A DNA stretch of 64,000 nt from Betaproteobacteria bacterium (GCA_029884335.1 JAOUIA010000005.1:23372-87371), one strand, 5' to 3'. Positions 37,549 to 49,062 are shown, counted from the stretch's first letter. Notes: a model not told the origin generated them from the sequence alone. Made by a program: numbers and translations.

Positions 37549-39516
37549 CTAGATCGACTGCTTCAGCTGGTCGAGGATCGCGGGATTCTCCAGCGTCGAG
37601 GTGTCCTGCTTGATGTCCTCGTCCTTCGCGATCGAGCGCAGCAGGCGGCGCATGATCTTGCCCGATCGCGTCTTCGGCAGGTTGTCGCCGAAGCGGATGT
37701 CCTTCGGCTTGGCGATCGCGCCGATCTCCTTGCCCACCCAGTCGCGCAGCTCCTTCGCGATCTTCTCCGCGTCGGCGCCTTCCGGGCGCGCGCGCTTGAG
37801 CACGACGAAAGCGCACACGGCCTCGCCGGTCATCTCGTCCGGGCGGCCGACCACCGCGGCCTCGGCGACGAGCGGGTTCGCCACCAGCGCCGACTCGATC
37901 TCCATCGTGCCGAGGCGGTGGCCCGAGACGTTGAGCACGTCGTCGATGCGGCCCATGATCCAGAAGTAGCCGTCGAGGTCGCGGTTCGCGCCGTCGCCGG
38001 CGAGGTAGAGCGTGCCGCCCAGCTCCTCGGGGTAGTACGACTTGCGGAAGCGCTCCGGGTCGCCCCAGATCGTGCGGATCATCGCCGGCCACGGCCGCTT
38101 GATCACGAGGAAGCCGCCCTTGCCCAGCTCGACGTCGTGGCCGGTCTCGTCGACGATCGCGGCCTTGATCCCGGGCAGCGGGAACGTGCACGAGCCGGGC
38201 TTGAGGCCGGTCGCGCCGGGCATCGGCGAGATCATGTGGCAGCCCGTCTCGGTCTGCCACCACGTGTCGACGATCGGGCAGCGCGAGCCGCCGACGGACT
38301 GGTAGTACCACATCCAGGCCTCGGGATTGATCGGCTCGCCCACCGAGCCCAGCAGGCGCAGGCTGGACAGGTCGTGCTGCTTCGGCAGGTCGGCGCCCAG
38401 CTTGATGAGCGACCGGATCGCCGTGGGCGCCGTGTAGAAGATCGTGACCTTGTGGCGCTGGATGATCTCCCAGAACCGGTTGGCCGACGGGTAGGTCGGC
38501 ACGCCCTCGAACATCACCTGCGTCGCGCCGCACGCGAGCGGGCCGTAGGCGACGTAGGTGTGCCCGGTGACCCAGCCCACGTCGGCAGTGCACCAGAAGA
38601 CGTCGGAGTCCTTGACGTCGAACGTCCACTTCATCGACGCCACCGCGCCGAGCAGGTAGCCGCCGGTGGAGTGCTGCACGCCCTTCGGCTTGCCGGTCGA
38701 GCCCGACGTGTAGAGGATGAACAGCGGGTGCTCGGCCTCGACGGGCTCGGCCGGGCAATCGACCGGCTGGCCGGCCACGAGGTCGTGCCACCACGTGTCC
38801 AGCTTGTCGTTCCACGCCAGCCCGGCGCTGCCGAGCCGGCGGTAGACGACGACGTGCTCGACGGAGTCGCAGCCCCCCATCGCCAGGCCCTCGTCGACCG
38901 CGGGCTTGAGGGCGAGCTGCTTGCCGCCGCGGAACTGGCCGTCGGCGGTGATCACCAGCCGGGCGCCGGCATCGGCGATGCGCTCGTTGACGCTCTTCGC
39001 CGAGAAGCCGCCAAACACGACCGAGTGGATCGCGCCGATGCGCGCGCAGGCCTGCATCGCGACGACGGCCTCGATCGACATCGGCAGGTAGATGAGCGCC
39101 CGGTCGCCCTTGCGGATGCCCAGCTTCTTCAAGCCGTTGGCGAACTGGCACACGCGCTCGTACAGGCCCCGGTAGGTGACCTTGGTGACCGTGCCGTCGT
39201 CGGCCTCGAAGATGATCGCCGTGCGGTTGGGAATGGTGCGGACGTGCCGGTCGAGGCAGTTGTACGAGGCGTTGAGCTTGCCGTCGGCGAACCACTTGTA
39301 GAACGGCGCCTTCGACTCGTCGAGCGCCTGCGTGAAGGGCTTGTCCCAGGCGAGGAGGTCGCGCGCCAGCCGCCCCCAGTAGCCGGCGTAGTCGGCGTCG
39401 GATTCGGCGACCAGGCGGGCGTAGTCCTCGCGGCTCAAGTGCGCCTGCGCCTGGAACGCCGCCGAAGGCTCGAATACGCGGTTTTCGTGCAGGACCGACT
39501 CGATCGTCTTGGACAT
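37549..39516 (-). CDS. acs: Acetyl-coenzyme A synthetase
   Basis: The 655-residue enzyme activates acetate to acetyl-CoA through acetyl-AMP. [17 protein letters not shown] is the AMP-binding P-loop, [16 protein letters not shown] the acetate pocket, [34 protein letters not shown] the hinge, and [14 protein letters not shown] near residue 617 contains the lysine that is acetylated to switch Acs off; a sirtuin of the CobB type, which could reverse this, is encoded at 1428. ATG 39514-39516 follows GGGAGG. A 9-bp hairpin lies just upstream in the leader. Confidence 0.97.
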   Translation of the reverse strand: MSKTIESVLHENRVFEPSAAFQAQAHLSREDYARLVAESDADYAGYWGRLARDLLAWDKPFTQALDESKAPFYKWFADGKLNASYNCLDRHVRTIPNRTAIIFEADDGTVTKVTYRGLYERVCQFANGLKKLGIRKGDRALIYLPMSIEAVVAMQACARIGAIHSVVFGGFSAKSVNERIADAGARLVITADGQFRGGKQLALKPAVDEGLAMGGCDSVEHVVVYRRLGSAGLAWNDKLDTWWHDLVAGQPVDCPAEPVEAEHPLFILYTSGSTGKPKGVQHSTGGYLLGAVASMKWTFDVKDSDVFWCTADVGWVTGHTYVAYGPLACGATQVMFEGVPTYPSANRFWEIIQRHKVTIFYTAPTAIRSLIKLGADLPKQHDLSSLRLLGSVGEPINPEAWMWYYQSVGGSRCPIVDTWWQTETGCHMISPMPGATGLKPGSCTFPLPGIKAAIVDETGHDVELGKGGFLVIKRPWPAMIRTIWGDPERFRKSYYPEELGGTLYLAGDGANRDLDGYFWIMGRIDDVLNVSGHRLGTMEIESALVANPLVAEAAVVGRPDEMTGEAVCAFVVLKRARPEGADAEKIAKELRDWVGKEIGAIAKPKDIRFGDNLPKTRSGKIMRRLLRSIAKDEDIKQDTSTLENPAILDQLKQSI

Positions 39517-39543
39517 GCCGACCACCTCCCAAGGGCAGAAGAC

Positions 39544-39564
39544 CGGTCGCGCGATGCGCGACCG
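39544..39564 (-). promoter_or_regulatory. Hairpin in the acs leader
   Basis: CGGTCGCGC-GAT-GCGCGACCG is a perfect 9-bp inverted repeat with a three-base loop, 27 bases upstream of the acs start codon. It could shape the leader RNA or bind a dimeric regulator; nothing decides between these. Confidence 0.35.
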
Positions 39565-39929
39565 CTCGAAACCTGGGAAGTCTACCGGCCTGCGCTTCCG
39601 CCGCGCAACGCGGCCCGTCAAGGGAACCGGGCGGCCGCGGCACCCCCTCGCCCCGGGGGAAGAGCCGGCAGACGATCCTGCCGGTCGGGTTTCCCGGCAA
39701 GCCCCTCCCGCCGGCCGGTGGGGACAGGCGCTGGCGCAACAAGAACCTTGTCGCCGCTCAAGCAGTTCGCTGCCGACCTTGCGCGCCCGCAGGCGGGCTG
39801 AAAGAATCGGGCCTATTCCGGGGATCGCGCAAAGACGCGGCGCGGCGCCGTCGGCGGCGCGCGACCCGGCACCGGCAGTCTTCGACATCAGGGGTGGCCG
39901 GCACAACGGCCAACGGAGGAGAGACTCGC
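39565..39929. other. Non-coding region between divergent acs and the DUF1302 gene
   Basis: No ORF is supported. It must hold the promoters of both directions. A short hairpin (CCGGCAG...CTGCCGG near 39668-39690) and a strong ribosome site GGAGGAGAG before the 39930 ATG are the only signals seen. No convincing -35/-10 pair was found. Confidence 0.4.
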
Positions 39930-41960
39930 ATGACCCGACGTTCCCGCGGATCGCCGCTGCGCCTGTCCGGCGTTGCGGCCGCCGTTGCCTGCGCGCTTGG
40001 CGCGATGCCCGCAGCGCAGGCCTTCCAGTTCAGCCACGACGAGGTGACCGGCAGCCTCGACACCACGATCTCGGTCGGCGCGCTGTGGCGCACCCAGGGC
40101 CGCGACCCGGGCCTGGTCGCGATCGTCAACGGCGGCACTTCGCGCGACCCCAACGCCGACGACGGCAACCTCAACTACGACAAGGGCGACCTCACGTCGC
40201 TCGCCGCGAAGGCGACCGTCGACCTGATGCTCAAGTGGCGCGACTACGGCATATTCGTGCGCGGCACGGCGTTCTACGACTGGGCGGTCGACGACAAGGA
40301 CGGGCTGGGGCCGCGCGCCCGCGACCGGCTGGTCAGCGACGCCGAGATCTTCGACGCCTTCGTGTTCGGCAAGTGGTCGATCGCGGGGCGCACGCTGAAC
40401 CTCCGCGCGGGCAAGCAGGTGGTGAGCTGGGGCGAGAGCACGTTCATCCCCAACGGCATCAACATCCTGAACCCGATCGACGTCTCGCGGCTGCGCCTGC
40501 CGGGCTCCGAGCTCAAGGAGGCGTTCATCCCCACGCCGATGGTCTGGGGCTCGCAGGAGCTGACCGACACCACGACGATCGAGGCGACGTGGCTCGCGAA
40601 GTGGGACAAGACGCGCATCGACCCGCGCGGCGTGTTCTTCAGCACCAACGACTTCGTCGGCGACGACGGCGACATCGCCTACACCGGCTTCGGCCGCCGC
40701 AACGACCAGCACGGCGCCGCCGGCATCTTCCCGGTGTCGCCGACGGCGCAGCTGGTGGCCCCGCGCGGCCACGACCGCGACCCGAGCGACAGCGGGCAGT
40801 ACGGGGTGGCGCTGCGCCAGTTCGTGCCCGACTGGAACAACACCGAGTTCGGGCTGTTCTTCGCCAACTACCACAGCCGCACGCCGTTCGTCTCGGGCAC
40901 CCGCGGCGGCATCACCGCGGCGCAGACGATCTCGCAGAACCTGACGCCGCAGCAGGTCGCCGCGCTCACGGCCGCGCGCATTCCCGCGGTGGCGCAGGGC
41001 AACCCGGCCTGCACCGCGCTCAACATCCCGACGTTCGGCGGCCTGCACACGCCGACGAACATCGCCGCGCTCGCGCCGATCGTGGGCGGCGTGGCCAACG
41101 CAACCGCGCTCTCCGCGCTCAACGCGACGAACGCCGCGTGCGCTACCGCCGCGGGGCGCGCCGGCCAGTACTTCATCGAGTACCCCGAGGACATCCAGTT
41201 GTGGGGCGTGTCGGCCAGCACGGCCGGCCCGTGGGGCATCGCGCTGCAGGGCGAGTGGTCGTACCGCAAGAACCAGCCGGTGCAACTGCCCTCGGCCGAG
41301 CTGCTGCTGGCGGCGCTCGGCCTTGCCAACCAGCTGACCAGCACCAATCCGCTGGAGGCGGCCGCGGTGCCCTACGGCACCGAGATCTCGGGCTACCGGC
41401 GGGTGAAGATGCACCAGGTGCAGGCCACCGCCACGAAGTCCTTCGGCCCGCAGCTCGCCGCCGAGCAGCTCGTGGTCGTCGGCGAGGTCGGGTGGACCTA
41501 CCTCGACCTGCCGGACAACCTCAAGTTCGCCGGACCGGGCTGCCATCTGCCGCAGCCGGGATCCTCGACGTCGTCGGCGTTCAACTCGGTGTCGACCGAC
41601 TGCTTCGCCACGCGCAACTCGTGGGGCTACCGGCTGGTGGGCCGCCTCGACTACGCGGACGTGTTCGGGGCGACGGTCTCGCCGCGGCTGGTCTGGTCGC
41701 ACGACGTCGACGGCGTGGGGCCGACGTTCAACGAGAGCGCCAAGGCGCTCACCTTCGGCGTCGGCTTCAACTACCAGCAGAAGTGGACGGCGGACATCGC
41801 CTACACGAGCTTCTTCGGCGGGCGCAGCTACGGCGGCACCGACGTGCCGAACGCGGCGTCCGGGCCGCTGCCGCCGGGACAGAGCGCGGACTACGCGAGC
41901 AACTCGAACCCGCTGCGCGACCGCGACTTCGTTTCGATCAGCATCAGCTACGCGTTCTGA
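39930..41960 (+). CDS. DUF1302 outer-membrane beta-barrel protein
   Basis: A 676-residue protein with a signal peptide ([17 protein letters not shown]), then [29 protein letters not shown] and [44 protein letters not shown], the DUF1302 signatures, repeated aromatic strands, and a C-terminal [10 protein letters not shown] ending in Phe as outer-membrane barrels do. It begins a four-gene cluster with DUF1329, YCF48-like and RND genes. The cluster as a whole probably moves a hydrophobic or lipid-like compound across the envelope. Confidence 0.88.
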   Translation: MTRRSRGSPLRLSGVAAAVACALGAMPAAQAFQFSHDEVTGSLDTTISVGALWRTQGRDPGLVAIVNGGTSRDPNADDGNLNYDKGDLTSLAAKATVDLMLKWRDYGIFVRGTAFYDWAVDDKDGLGPRARDRLVSDAEIFDAFVFGKWSIAGRTLNLRAGKQVVSWGESTFIPNGINILNPIDVSRLRLPGSELKEAFIPTPMVWGSQELTDTTTIEATWLAKWDKTRIDPRGVFFSTNDFVGDDGDIAYTGFGRRNDQHGAAGIFPVSPTAQLVAPRGHDRDPSDSGQYGVALRQFVPDWNNTEFGLFFANYHSRTPFVSGTRGGITAAQTISQNLTPQQVAALTAARIPAVAQGNPACTALNIPTFGGLHTPTNIAALAPIVGGVANATALSALNATNAACATAAGRAGQYFIEYPEDIQLWGVSASTAGPWGIALQGEWSYRKNQPVQLPSAELLLAALGLANQLTSTNPLEAAAVPYGTEISGYRRVKMHQVQATATKSFGPQLAAEQLVVVGEVGWTYLDLPDNLKFAGPGCHLPQPGSSTSSAFNSVSTDCFATRNSWGYRLVGRLDYADVFGATVSPRLVWSHDVDGVGPTFNESAKALTFGVGFNYQQKWTADIAYTSFFGGRSYGGTDVPNAASGPLPPGQSADYASNSNPLRDRDFVSISISYAF

Positions 41961-41988
41961 ACGCGCCCGCGAGACCAGGAGAGCAACG

Positions 41989-43317
41989 ATGAGCAAGCAT
42001 GCATTCCGCGTCGTGGGTCTGGCGCTCGCGCTGGGCGCTGCCGGCGCCGCGTTCGGCCAGGCGCGCACGCCGATGGGCGCCGAGGCCGGCGCCAACGCGG
42101 CCGGGACGATCCCTGCGTGGACCGGCGGCATCGTCAAGCCGCAGCCGGGCCACGTCGCGGGCGGCCACTACGCCGACCCGTTCAAGGCCGACAAGCCGCA
42201 GTTCACGATCACCGGCGCCAACGCCGACCAGTACAAGGCGCAGCTGTCGCCGGGCCAGTATGCGATGCTGAAGAAGTATCCGACGTGGAAGATGGTCGTC
42301 TACCCCACGCGGCGCAGCGCGGCCTACCCGAAGGCGGTGTACGACGAGACCGTGGGCAACGCGGGCAAGGCGAAGCTGTCGCAGGGCGGCAACGGCGTCG
42401 TCGGCGTGCGCGGCGGCATCCCGTTCCCCGCGCCGAAGGACGGGCTCGAGGCGATCTGGAACACGGTGCTGCGCTACCGCGGCGACACCTACCTGACGAA
42501 GTGGGCGCAGGCCGCGGTCACGCGCGACGGCGGCTACACGCCGGTCGCGTTCGACTACGAATACGACTTCCACTATGGCAACCTGACGAAGCCCGCGGGC
42601 GAGCGCGAGGAGAACAAGCTCGCCAACTTCCTGCAGTCGACCACCGCGCCGGCGCGCCTCGCGGGGCAGATCCTGCTCGTGCACGAGACCGTCGACCAGG
42701 TGAAGGAGCCGCGCAGCGCGTGGACGTACAACCCCGGCCAGCGCCGCGTGCGCCTCGCCCCGCAGGTGGCGCACGACAACCCCGGCACGGCGGCCGACGG
42801 CCTGCGCACCAGCGACGACTTCGGCATGTGGAACGGCTCGACCGAGCGCTACGACTGGAAGCTGGTCGGCAAGCAGGAGATCTACGTCCCGTACAACTCG
42901 TACAAGATCTCCGGCAACGAGGTCAAGATGGCCGACGTGCTGAAGCCCGGCCACGTCAACCCGGACCTCGCCCGCTACGAGCTGCACCGCGTGTGGGTGG
43001 TCGAGGCGACGCTGAAGCAGGGCACCAGCCACATCTACAAGAAGCGGGTGTTCTACATCGACGAGGACAGCTGGATGGTGCTGGTCGTGGACAAGTACGA
43101 CGCGCGCGACGAGCTGTGGCGCGTCGCCGAGCAGCACTCGATCGTCTTTGCCGACGTGCCGATGGCCTACGCGACGCTCGAGGTGCACCACGACCTGCAG
43201 TCCGGCCGCTACATCGCGATGGGCCTGCGCAACGAGGAGCCGAAGGTCTACGAGCCGGTCAAGCGCGACAAGGCCGACTTCACGCCTTCGGGCCTGCGCG
43301 GCGTAGGTACCCGGTAG
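41989..43317 (+). CDS. DUF1329 periplasmic or outer-membrane associated protein
   Basis: A 442-residue protein with a signal peptide (VVGLALALGAAGAAFGQ) and the DUF1329 blocks TPMGAEAGANAAGTIPAWTGGI, NGSTERYDWKLVGKQEIYVPYNSYKI and RVFYIDEDSWMVLVVDKYDARDELWRV. DUF1329 has a fold related to the lipoprotein carriers LolA and LolB, so lipid or hydrophobic-ligand carriage is plausible. It follows the DUF1302 gene by 28 bp. Confidence 0.9.
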   Translation: MSKHAFRVVGLALALGAAGAAFGQARTPMGAEAGANAAGTIPAWTGGIVKPQPGHVAGGHYADPFKADKPQFTITGANADQYKAQLSPGQYAMLKKYPTWKMVVYPTRRSAAYPKAVYDETVGNAGKAKLSQGGNGVVGVRGGIPFPAPKDGLEAIWNTVLRYRGDTYLTKWAQAAVTRDGGYTPVAFDYEYDFHYGNLTKPAGEREENKLANFLQSTTAPARLAGQILLVHETVDQVKEPRSAWTYNPGQRRVRLAPQVAHDNPGTAADGLRTSDDFGMWNGSTERYDWKLVGKQEIYVPYNSYKISGNEVKMADVLKPGHVNPDLARYELHRVWVVEATLKQGTSHIYKKRVFYIDEDSWMVLVVDKYDARDELWRVAEQHSIVFADVPMAYATLEVHHDLQSGRYIAMGLRNEEPKVYEPVKRDKADFTPSGLRGVGTR

Positions 43318-43401
43318 CGCTCGCGAGCTCGCCGGCCCCGCGGCACTGCCGCGGGGCCGCCGCGGGCGCGCAGCGTCCCACCTGACGACAGGACGGCGAC
43401 C

Positions 43402-44346
43402 ATGCAACTCGCGGCCGGCCTCGTCCTCGCGCTCGCAATGCTGGGCGCGGCGTTCTACGCGTTCGCGCCGCGGCCCCTGCCCCCGTTCCCGCCGACGGAG
43501 GTCGCCGCCAACCGGCTGCTCGTGCTGGGCCTGGCGACCGCCGGCAACCGCGCCGTCGGCGTGGGCGAGCGCGGCAACGTGCTGTTCTCCGACGACGAGG
43601 GGCGCAGCTGGCGCGTCGCCCGGTCCCCGACCTCTGCCACGCTCACCGACGTGCGCTTCGTCGACGCGAAGAACGGCATCGCGGTCGGCCACGACGCCGT
43701 GATCCTGCGCAGCGAGGATGGCGGCGAGACGTGGACGCAGGTCCACGCGGCCCCCGACGAGCAGCGCCCGTTGCTGGCCATCGCCTACGTCGACGCGAAG
43801 CACGCGATCGCCGCAGGCGCCTACAGCGCCTGGTACGAGAGCCGCGACGGCGGCCGCACCTGGGCCGCGGGCAAGCCGTTCGACGGCGACCAGCACCTCA
43901 ACGCGCTGGCGGCAGTGCCCGATGGCTCGGTCGTGGTGGCCGGCGAGGCCGGCTTCCTCGCGCGCTCGACCGACGGCGGCCGCACGTTCGCGCCGCTGGC
44001 CTCGCCGTACAAGGGCTCGTTCTTCGGCGTGCTGGCCACCCCCGACGGCGGTCTGCTGGTGTACGGCCTGCGCGGCAACGCGTTCCGCTCGGCGGACGCG
44101 GGCGCGACGTGGACCAGCGTGGCCCCCGAAGGGGCCAAGGCCACGCTGCTCGCCGGCACGCTGCTTCCCGACGGCGGCGTCGTGCTGGCCGGGCGCGAGG
44201 GGACGATCCTCGAGAGCCGCGACCAGGGCCGGACGTTCGCCGTGCGCAAGAGCCCCGACGGCCGCGCGGTCGCGGCCGTGCGCGCGCTGCCGGGCGGCGC
44301 CCGCATCCTCGCCGGGGAAGGCGGCGTCGCCGCCGCGCCGCGATGA
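43402..44346 (+). CDS. YCF48-like beta-propeller protein
   Basis: A 314-residue protein with an N-terminal membrane anchor or signal (LAAGLVLALAMLGAAFYAF) and repeated Asp-box-like units such as LFSDDEGRSWRVARSP, LRSEDGGETWTQVHAAP, YESRDGGRTWAAGKPF, ARSTDGGRTFAPLA and LESRDQGRTFAVRKSP. The pattern is that of the YCF48/BNR propeller proteins found in such envelope clusters. Its end overlaps the RND gene as ATGA. Confidence 0.85.
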   Translation: MQLAAGLVLALAMLGAAFYAFAPRPLPPFPPTEVAANRLLVLGLATAGNRAVGVGERGNVLFSDDEGRSWRVARSPTSATLTDVRFVDAKNGIAVGHDAVILRSEDGGETWTQVHAAPDEQRPLLAIAYVDAKHAIAAGAYSAWYESRDGGRTWAAGKPFDGDQHLNALAAVPDGSVVVAGEAGFLARSTDGGRTFAPLASPYKGSFFGVLATPDGGLLVYGLRGNAFRSADAGATWTSVAPEGAKATLLAGTLLPDGGVVLAGREGTILESRDQGRTFAVRKSPDGRAVAAVRALPGGARILAGEGGVAAAPR

Positions 44347-46715
44347 AGACGCGCCTGCACACCGCGTTCGACCGCTTCGTCGCGGCGACCGCCCACGTCG
44401 TCTTCGTCTCGCGCGTGCCGCTGCTCCTCCTGTTCGCCGCGATCACCGTGGCGCTGGCGTGGTCGGCGTCGCAGCTGCGCGTCGACGCCGGCTTCAACAA
44501 GATGGTGCCGCTCGAGCACGAGTACATGCGCACGTTCACCGCCTACCAGAAGGTGTTCGGCGGCGCGAACCGCGTGCTCGTCGCGCTGCGCGTGCGCGGA
44601 CCCGGCGACATCTACACGCCCGAGTTCCTGCGCGCGCTCAAGGCGGCGACCGACGACGTGTTCTTCATCCCCGGCGTGGACCGGCCGAGCGTGACGTCGC
44701 TGTTCACGCCGAACACCCGTTTCATCGAGGTCGTCGAGGAGGGCTTCGCCGGCGGCAACGTGGTCCCCGCGGCCTTCCGCGGCACGCCGGCCGACCTCGC
44801 GCTGGTGCGCGAGAACGTGCTGAAGTCGGGCAGCGTCGGCCGCCTGGTCGCCAACGACTTCCGCGGCGCCCTCATCCGCGCCGAGCTCTTGGAGGTCGAC
44901 CCGCAGACCGGCGCGCGGCTCGACTACAAGACCGTCGCCGACAAGCTGGAGGCGCTGCGCGGCAAGTACGCCGAGCAGGGCGTGGACGTGCACATCATCG
45001 GCTTCGCCAAGGCGGTGGGCGACATCACCGCGGGCGCGATCGGCGTGCTGGCGTTCTTCGGGCTCGCCTTCGTCATCACGGCGCTGCTGCTGTGGTGGTA
45101 CACGCGCTCGCTGCCGCTCACGCTGCTCGCGCTCGTCTGCGCGCTCATGCCGGTGCTCTGGCTGCTGGGCCTGCTGCCGCTCCTGGGCTACGGCATCGAC
45201 CCGATGTCGATCCTGGTGCCGTTCCTCATCTTCTCGATCGGCGTGTCGCACGCCGTGCAGATGACCAACGTGTGGGCGGACGAGGCCGGCCTCGGCGTGG
45301 GCGGTCTGCGCGCCTCGCACAACGCGTTCCTCAAGCTGTTCGTGCCGGGGACCGTCGCGCTGGTGACCAACGCGCTGGGCTTCCTCGTCATCATGCACAT
45401 CAAGATCGACGTCGTGCGCGAGCTCGGCATCACCGCGAGCCTCGGCGTCCTCCTGATGATCGTCACGAACAAGCTGCTGCTGCCGATCCTGCTGTCGTGG
45501 CTGCCGGCGCCGAGCGCGCCGCGCCCCGCCGCGCACCCGCGCGTCGACGCGCTGTGGCGCTGGATCTCCGGCTTCACCGAGCGGCGCAACGCGCTCGTCG
45601 TGCTGCTCGTCGCCGCCGCGCTCCTCGCGGTGGGCGCGTTCACGGCGCGCGGCCTGCGCACCGGCGACCTCGGCAAGGGCATCCCGGAGCTTCACGACAA
45701 CTCGCGCTACAACCGCGACAACGCGGCGATCGTCGACAACTTCGCCATCGGCGTCGACGTGCTGTCGGTCGTGGTGCAGACGAAGGGGGTGGACGGCGCG
45801 TGCACCAACTTCGCCGTGATGGACCTGGTCGACCGCTTCGACTTCTTCCTGCGCAACGTCGCCGGCGTGCAGTCGGTGCTGTCGCTGCCCGGGCTCGCCA
45901 AGAACGTCAATTCCGGCTGGAACGAGGGCAGCCCGGACTGGCGGGCGCTGTCGCGCAACACCGACGTGCTGGCGCAGTCGGTCACGCCGATCGACACGGC
46001 GACGGGGTTGCTCAACACCGACTGCAGCGCGATGCAGGTGCTGGCGTTCACGCGCGACCACCAGGGCACGACGATCGCCCACATCGTGCGCGAGATCAAG
46101 CGCTTCGCCGCCGAGAACGCCACGCCGCAGGTCGAGTTCCGGCTCGCCGCCGGCAACGTCGGCGTGATGGCGGCGACCAACGAGGCGGTCGACGCGGCCG
46201 AGGTCACGATGCTGCTGGCGCTGTTCGGCGCCATCATCCTGCTGTGCTGGATCACGTTCCGCTCGTGGGCGGCGGTGCTGTGCATCATCCTGCCGCTGAC
46301 GCTGGTGTCGATCCTGTGCAACGCGCTGATGGCCACGCTGGGCATCGGCCTCAAGGTCTCCACGCTGCCGGTGATCGCGCTCGGCGTGGGCGTGGGCGTC
46401 GACTACGGCATCTACCTCTTCGAGCAGATGCAGCACCAGATGGAAGACAACGGCGCCACGCTGCGCGAGGCCTTCTACCAGGCGCTGCGCAACCGCGGCA
46501 CCGCCGCCGTGTTCACGGCGATCACGATGGGCATCGGCGTGGGGACCTGGGCGTTCTCGGCGCTCAAGTTCCAGGCCGACATGGGCCTGCTGCTCGCGTT
46601 CATGTTCGTCGTGAACATGCTGGGCGCGATCTTCCTGCTGCCGGCGCTGGCCGCCTTCCTCGTGCGGCCGCCCGCCCCCGCGCCGGCGAGCCCGCCGCAG
46701 CCCGCCGCGGCTTGA
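44343..46715 (+). CDS. RND-superfamily (MMPL-type) inner-membrane transporter
   Basis: A 790-residue transporter with two halves of six TM helices, each with a periplasmic loop. [24 protein letters not shown] and [39 protein letters not shown] are the MMPL/patched-like motifs. It would be powered by the proton gradient and move lipids, hopanoids or similar compounds. It is coupled to the YCF48 gene by a four-base overlap and closes the DUF1302-DUF1329-YCF48-RND cluster. Confidence 0.9.
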   Translation: MKTRLHTAFDRFVAATAHVVFVSRVPLLLLFAAITVALAWSASQLRVDAGFNKMVPLEHEYMRTFTAYQKVFGGANRVLVALRVRGPGDIYTPEFLRALKAATDDVFFIPGVDRPSVTSLFTPNTRFIEVVEEGFAGGNVVPAAFRGTPADLALVRENVLKSGSVGRLVANDFRGALIRAELLEVDPQTGARLDYKTVADKLEALRGKYAEQGVDVHIIGFAKAVGDITAGAIGVLAFFGLAFVITALLLWWYTRSLPLTLLALVCALMPVLWLLGLLPLLGYGIDPMSILVPFLIFSIGVSHAVQMTNVWADEAGLGVGGLRASHNAFLKLFVPGTVALVTNALGFLVIMHIKIDVVRELGITASLGVLLMIVTNKLLLPILLSWLPAPSAPRPAAHPRVDALWRWISGFTERRNALVVLLVAAALLAVGAFTARGLRTGDLGKGIPELHDNSRYNRDNAAIVDNFAIGVDVLSVVVQTKGVDGACTNFAVMDLVDRFDFFLRNVAGVQSVLSLPGLAKNVNSGWNEGSPDWRALSRNTDVLAQSVTPIDTATGLLNTDCSAMQVLAFTRDHQGTTIAHIVREIKRFAAENATPQVEFRLAAGNVGVMAATNEAVDAAEVTMLLALFGAIILLCWITFRSWAAVLCIILPLTLVSILCNALMATLGIGLKVSTLPVIALGVGVGVDYGIYLFEQMQHQMEDNGATLREAFYQALRNRGTAAVFTAITMGIGVGTWAFSALKFQADMGLLLAFMFVVNMLGAIFLLPALAAFLVRPPAPAPASPPQPAAA

Positions 46716-46806
46716 CCCAGCGCAGGACGGCGCCGGGCGCGGCGCCGCAGAATGCTGGACCGGGGGTGCGCTAGACTCACGCGCTTTCGTCCCCCTGCCG
46801 CCCGCC

Positions 46807-47442
46807 ATGGCCAACCCGCCCGACCCGCTCACGCTCGCCAGCGCGCGGATGAAGCCGCTGCCGCACCTCATCTTCATGAGCCGGTGGCTGCAGCTGCCGC
46901 TCTACCTCGGCCTCATCGTCGCCCAGGGCGTCTACGTCTGGCACTTCTGGGTCGAGCTCGTCCACCTCGTGGAAGCCGCGTTCGGCAACCAGGATGCGCT
47001 GCAGGCGATCATCACCGCGGTGACGCCGCCCGGCCAGGCCGCCTCGACGGCGAAGACGCCCTCCGAGACCGTCATCATGCTCGTCGTGCTGGGGCTGATC
47101 GACGTGGTGATGATCAGCAACCTGCTCATCATGGTGATCGTCGGCGGCTACGAGACCTTCGTCTCGCGCATGCGCCTCGAAGGCCACCCGGACCAGCCGG
47201 AGTGGCTGTCGCACGTCAACGCCAGCGTCCTCAAGGTCAAGCTCGCCACCGCGATCATCGGCATCTCGTCGATCCATCTGCTCAAGTCGTTCATCAACGC
47301 GCAGGCCTACGACGAGAAGACGCTGCTGTGGCAGACGGCGATCCACATCACGTTCCTGCTCTCGGCGATGGCCATCGCCGCCACCGACCGCCTCATGCCG
47401 CAGGCGGCCCGCGGCAAGCACGGCGCGCCGCGGGCGCACTGA
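46807..47442 (+). CDS. UPF0114 (YqhA) family membrane protein
   Basis: A 211-residue protein with four TM segments. [55 protein letters not shown] and [20 protein letters not shown] are the UPF0114 signatures. The function is unknown. It stands between the RND cluster and the fumarase gene, in the same direction. Confidence 0.92.
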   Translation: MANPPDPLTLASARMKPLPHLIFMSRWLQLPLYLGLIVAQGVYVWHFWVELVHLVEAAFGNQDALQAIITAVTPPGQAASTAKTPSETVIMLVVLGLIDVVMISNLLIMVIVGGYETFVSRMRLEGHPDQPEWLSHVNASVLKVKLATAIIGISSIHLLKSFINAQAYDEKTLLWQTAIHITFLLSAMAIAATDRLMPQAARGKHGAPRAH

Positions 47443-47468
47443 ACTCCCCAAGCCACGCGAGGCCCCCC

Positions 47469-48983
47469 ATGACCACGATCCGCCAGGACGACTTCATCGA
47501 CAGCGTCGCCGGCGCCTTCCAGTACATCAGCTGCTACCACCCGGTCGACTTCATCCGCGCGATGCGCCGCGCCTGGGAGGCCGAGGCCTCGCCGGCGGCG
47601 AAGGACGCGATGGCGCAGATCCTCATCAACTCGCGCATGTCGGCCGAGGGCCGGCGGCCGATGTGCCAGGACACCGGCATCGCGCTCGCGTTCGTGCGCG
47701 TGGGGATGGACGTGCGCTGGGACGCGAGGCTGTCTCTGCAGCAGATGGTCGACGAGGGCGTGCGCCGCGCCTACACGGACAAGGACAACCCGCTGCGCGC
47801 CTCCGTGCTCGCGGACGTCGACGGCAAGCGCATCAACACGAAGGACAACACGCCCGCCGTCGTCCACGTCGAGCTGGTGCCGGGCGACAAGGTCGAGGTG
47901 ATCGTCGCGGCGAAGGGCGGCGGCTCCGAGAACAAGTCGAAGTTCGCCGCGCTGCTGCCCACGGACAACGTCGTCGAATGGGTGCTGTCCGTGGTCCCGA
48001 CGATGGGCGCCGACTGGTGCCCGCCGGGCATCCTCTCGCTGGGCATCGGCGGCACGCCGGAGAAGGCGATGCTGCTCGCCAAGTGGGGCATGATGGATCC
48101 GCTCGACATGGACGTGCTGCTCGCGCGCGGCCCGAAGAGCCGTGCCGAGGAGCTGCGCATCGAGCTCTTCGAGAAGGTCAACGCGCTGGGCATCGGCGCG
48201 CAGGGGCTCGGCGGCCTCACGACCGTGCTCGACGTCAAGGTGAACGAGTGGCCGACGCACGCGGTCGGCAAGCCCGTCGCGCTGCTGCCGAACTGCGCGG
48301 CCACGCGCCACGCGCACTTCGTCCTCGACGGCAGCGGCCCCGTGCACCTGGCGCCGCCGTCGCTCGACGAGTGGCCGAAGCTCGCGCTCGACTTCGGCTC
48401 GAGCCGGCGTGTCAACCTCGACGGCCTGACGAAGGCGGAGATCGCGACGTGGAAAGCCGGCGACCGGCTGCTGCTCAACGGCAGGCTGCTCACCGGGCGC
48501 GACGCCGCGCACAAGCGCATCGTCGACATGATCGACCGCGGCGAGAAGCTGCCCGTCGATTTCACGAACCGTTTCATCTACTACGTCGGGCCGGTCGACG
48601 CCGTGCGCGACGAGGCGGTCGGCCCCGCAGGCCCGACCACGGCCTCCCGCATGGACCGCTTCACGGACACGATGCTCGCGAAGACGGGCCTGATCGGCAT
48701 GGTCGGCAAGTCCGAGCGCGGCAGCGCCGCGATCGAGGCGATCGGGCGCCACGGCGCGGCCTACTGCATCGCGGTGGGCGGCGCCGCATACCTCGTGTCG
48801 AAGGCGATCAAGGGCGCGCGCGTGCTGGCGTTCGAGGACCTCGGCATGGAGGCGATCCGCGAGTTCGACGTCGTCGACATGCCGGTGACCGTCGCGGTCG
48901 ACGCGAAGGGCGGCGCGGTGCACCGCTCCGGCCCCGCCGAGTGGCGCGCGAAGATCGGGAAGATCCCCGTCGTCACCGCTTGA
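47469..48983 (+). CDS. fumA: Class I (iron-sulfur) fumarate hydratase
   Basis: The 504-residue enzyme interconverts fumarate and malate using an oxygen-sensitive [4Fe-4S] cluster. The three cluster cysteines are seen in GRRPMCQDTGIAL, ADWCPPGILSLGIGGTPEKAM and LLPNCAATRH. The C-terminal domain has GPTTASRMDRFTDTML and GKSERGSAA. The ATG at 47469 has GAGG six bases upstream and gives the usual N-terminus. FumA, FumB and the single long type are not distinguishable by eye. Confidence 0.95.
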   Translation: MTTIRQDDFIDSVAGAFQYISCYHPVDFIRAMRRAWEAEASPAAKDAMAQILINSRMSAEGRRPMCQDTGIALAFVRVGMDVRWDARLSLQQMVDEGVRRAYTDKDNPLRASVLADVDGKRINTKDNTPAVVHVELVPGDKVEVIVAAKGGGSENKSKFAALLPTDNVVEWVLSVVPTMGADWCPPGILSLGIGGTPEKAMLLAKWGMMDPLDMDVLLARGPKSRAEELRIELFEKVNALGIGAQGLGGLTTVLDVKVNEWPTHAVGKPVALLPNCAATRHAHFVLDGSGPVHLAPPSLDEWPKLALDFGSSRRVNLDGLTKAEIATWKAGDRLLLNGRLLTGRDAAHKRIVDMIDRGEKLPVDFTNRFIYYVGPVDAVRDEAVGPAGPTTASRMDRFTDTMLAKTGLIGMVGKSERGSAAIEAIGRHGAAYCIAVGGAAYLVSKAIKGARVLAFEDLGMEAIREFDVVDMPVTVAVDAKGGAVHRSGPAEWRAKIGKIPVVTA

Positions 48984-49050
48984 AGTAGACACGTCGTCCC
49001 GCGGCATGCCGCACGGATGGGCGGCGCGCAAGGACGCGCGCTGCCCGGTG

Positions 49051-49056
49051 TATCCT
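49051..49056 (+). promoter_or_regulatory. Candidate -10 box (TATCCT) of the binding-protein/GGDEF-EAL operon
   Basis: TATCCT ends six bases before the ATG at 49063, so transcription would start on the A of the start codon, giving a leaderless mRNA. No -35 consensus is visible. Confidence 0.35.
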
Positions 49057-49062
49057 CTGCGC

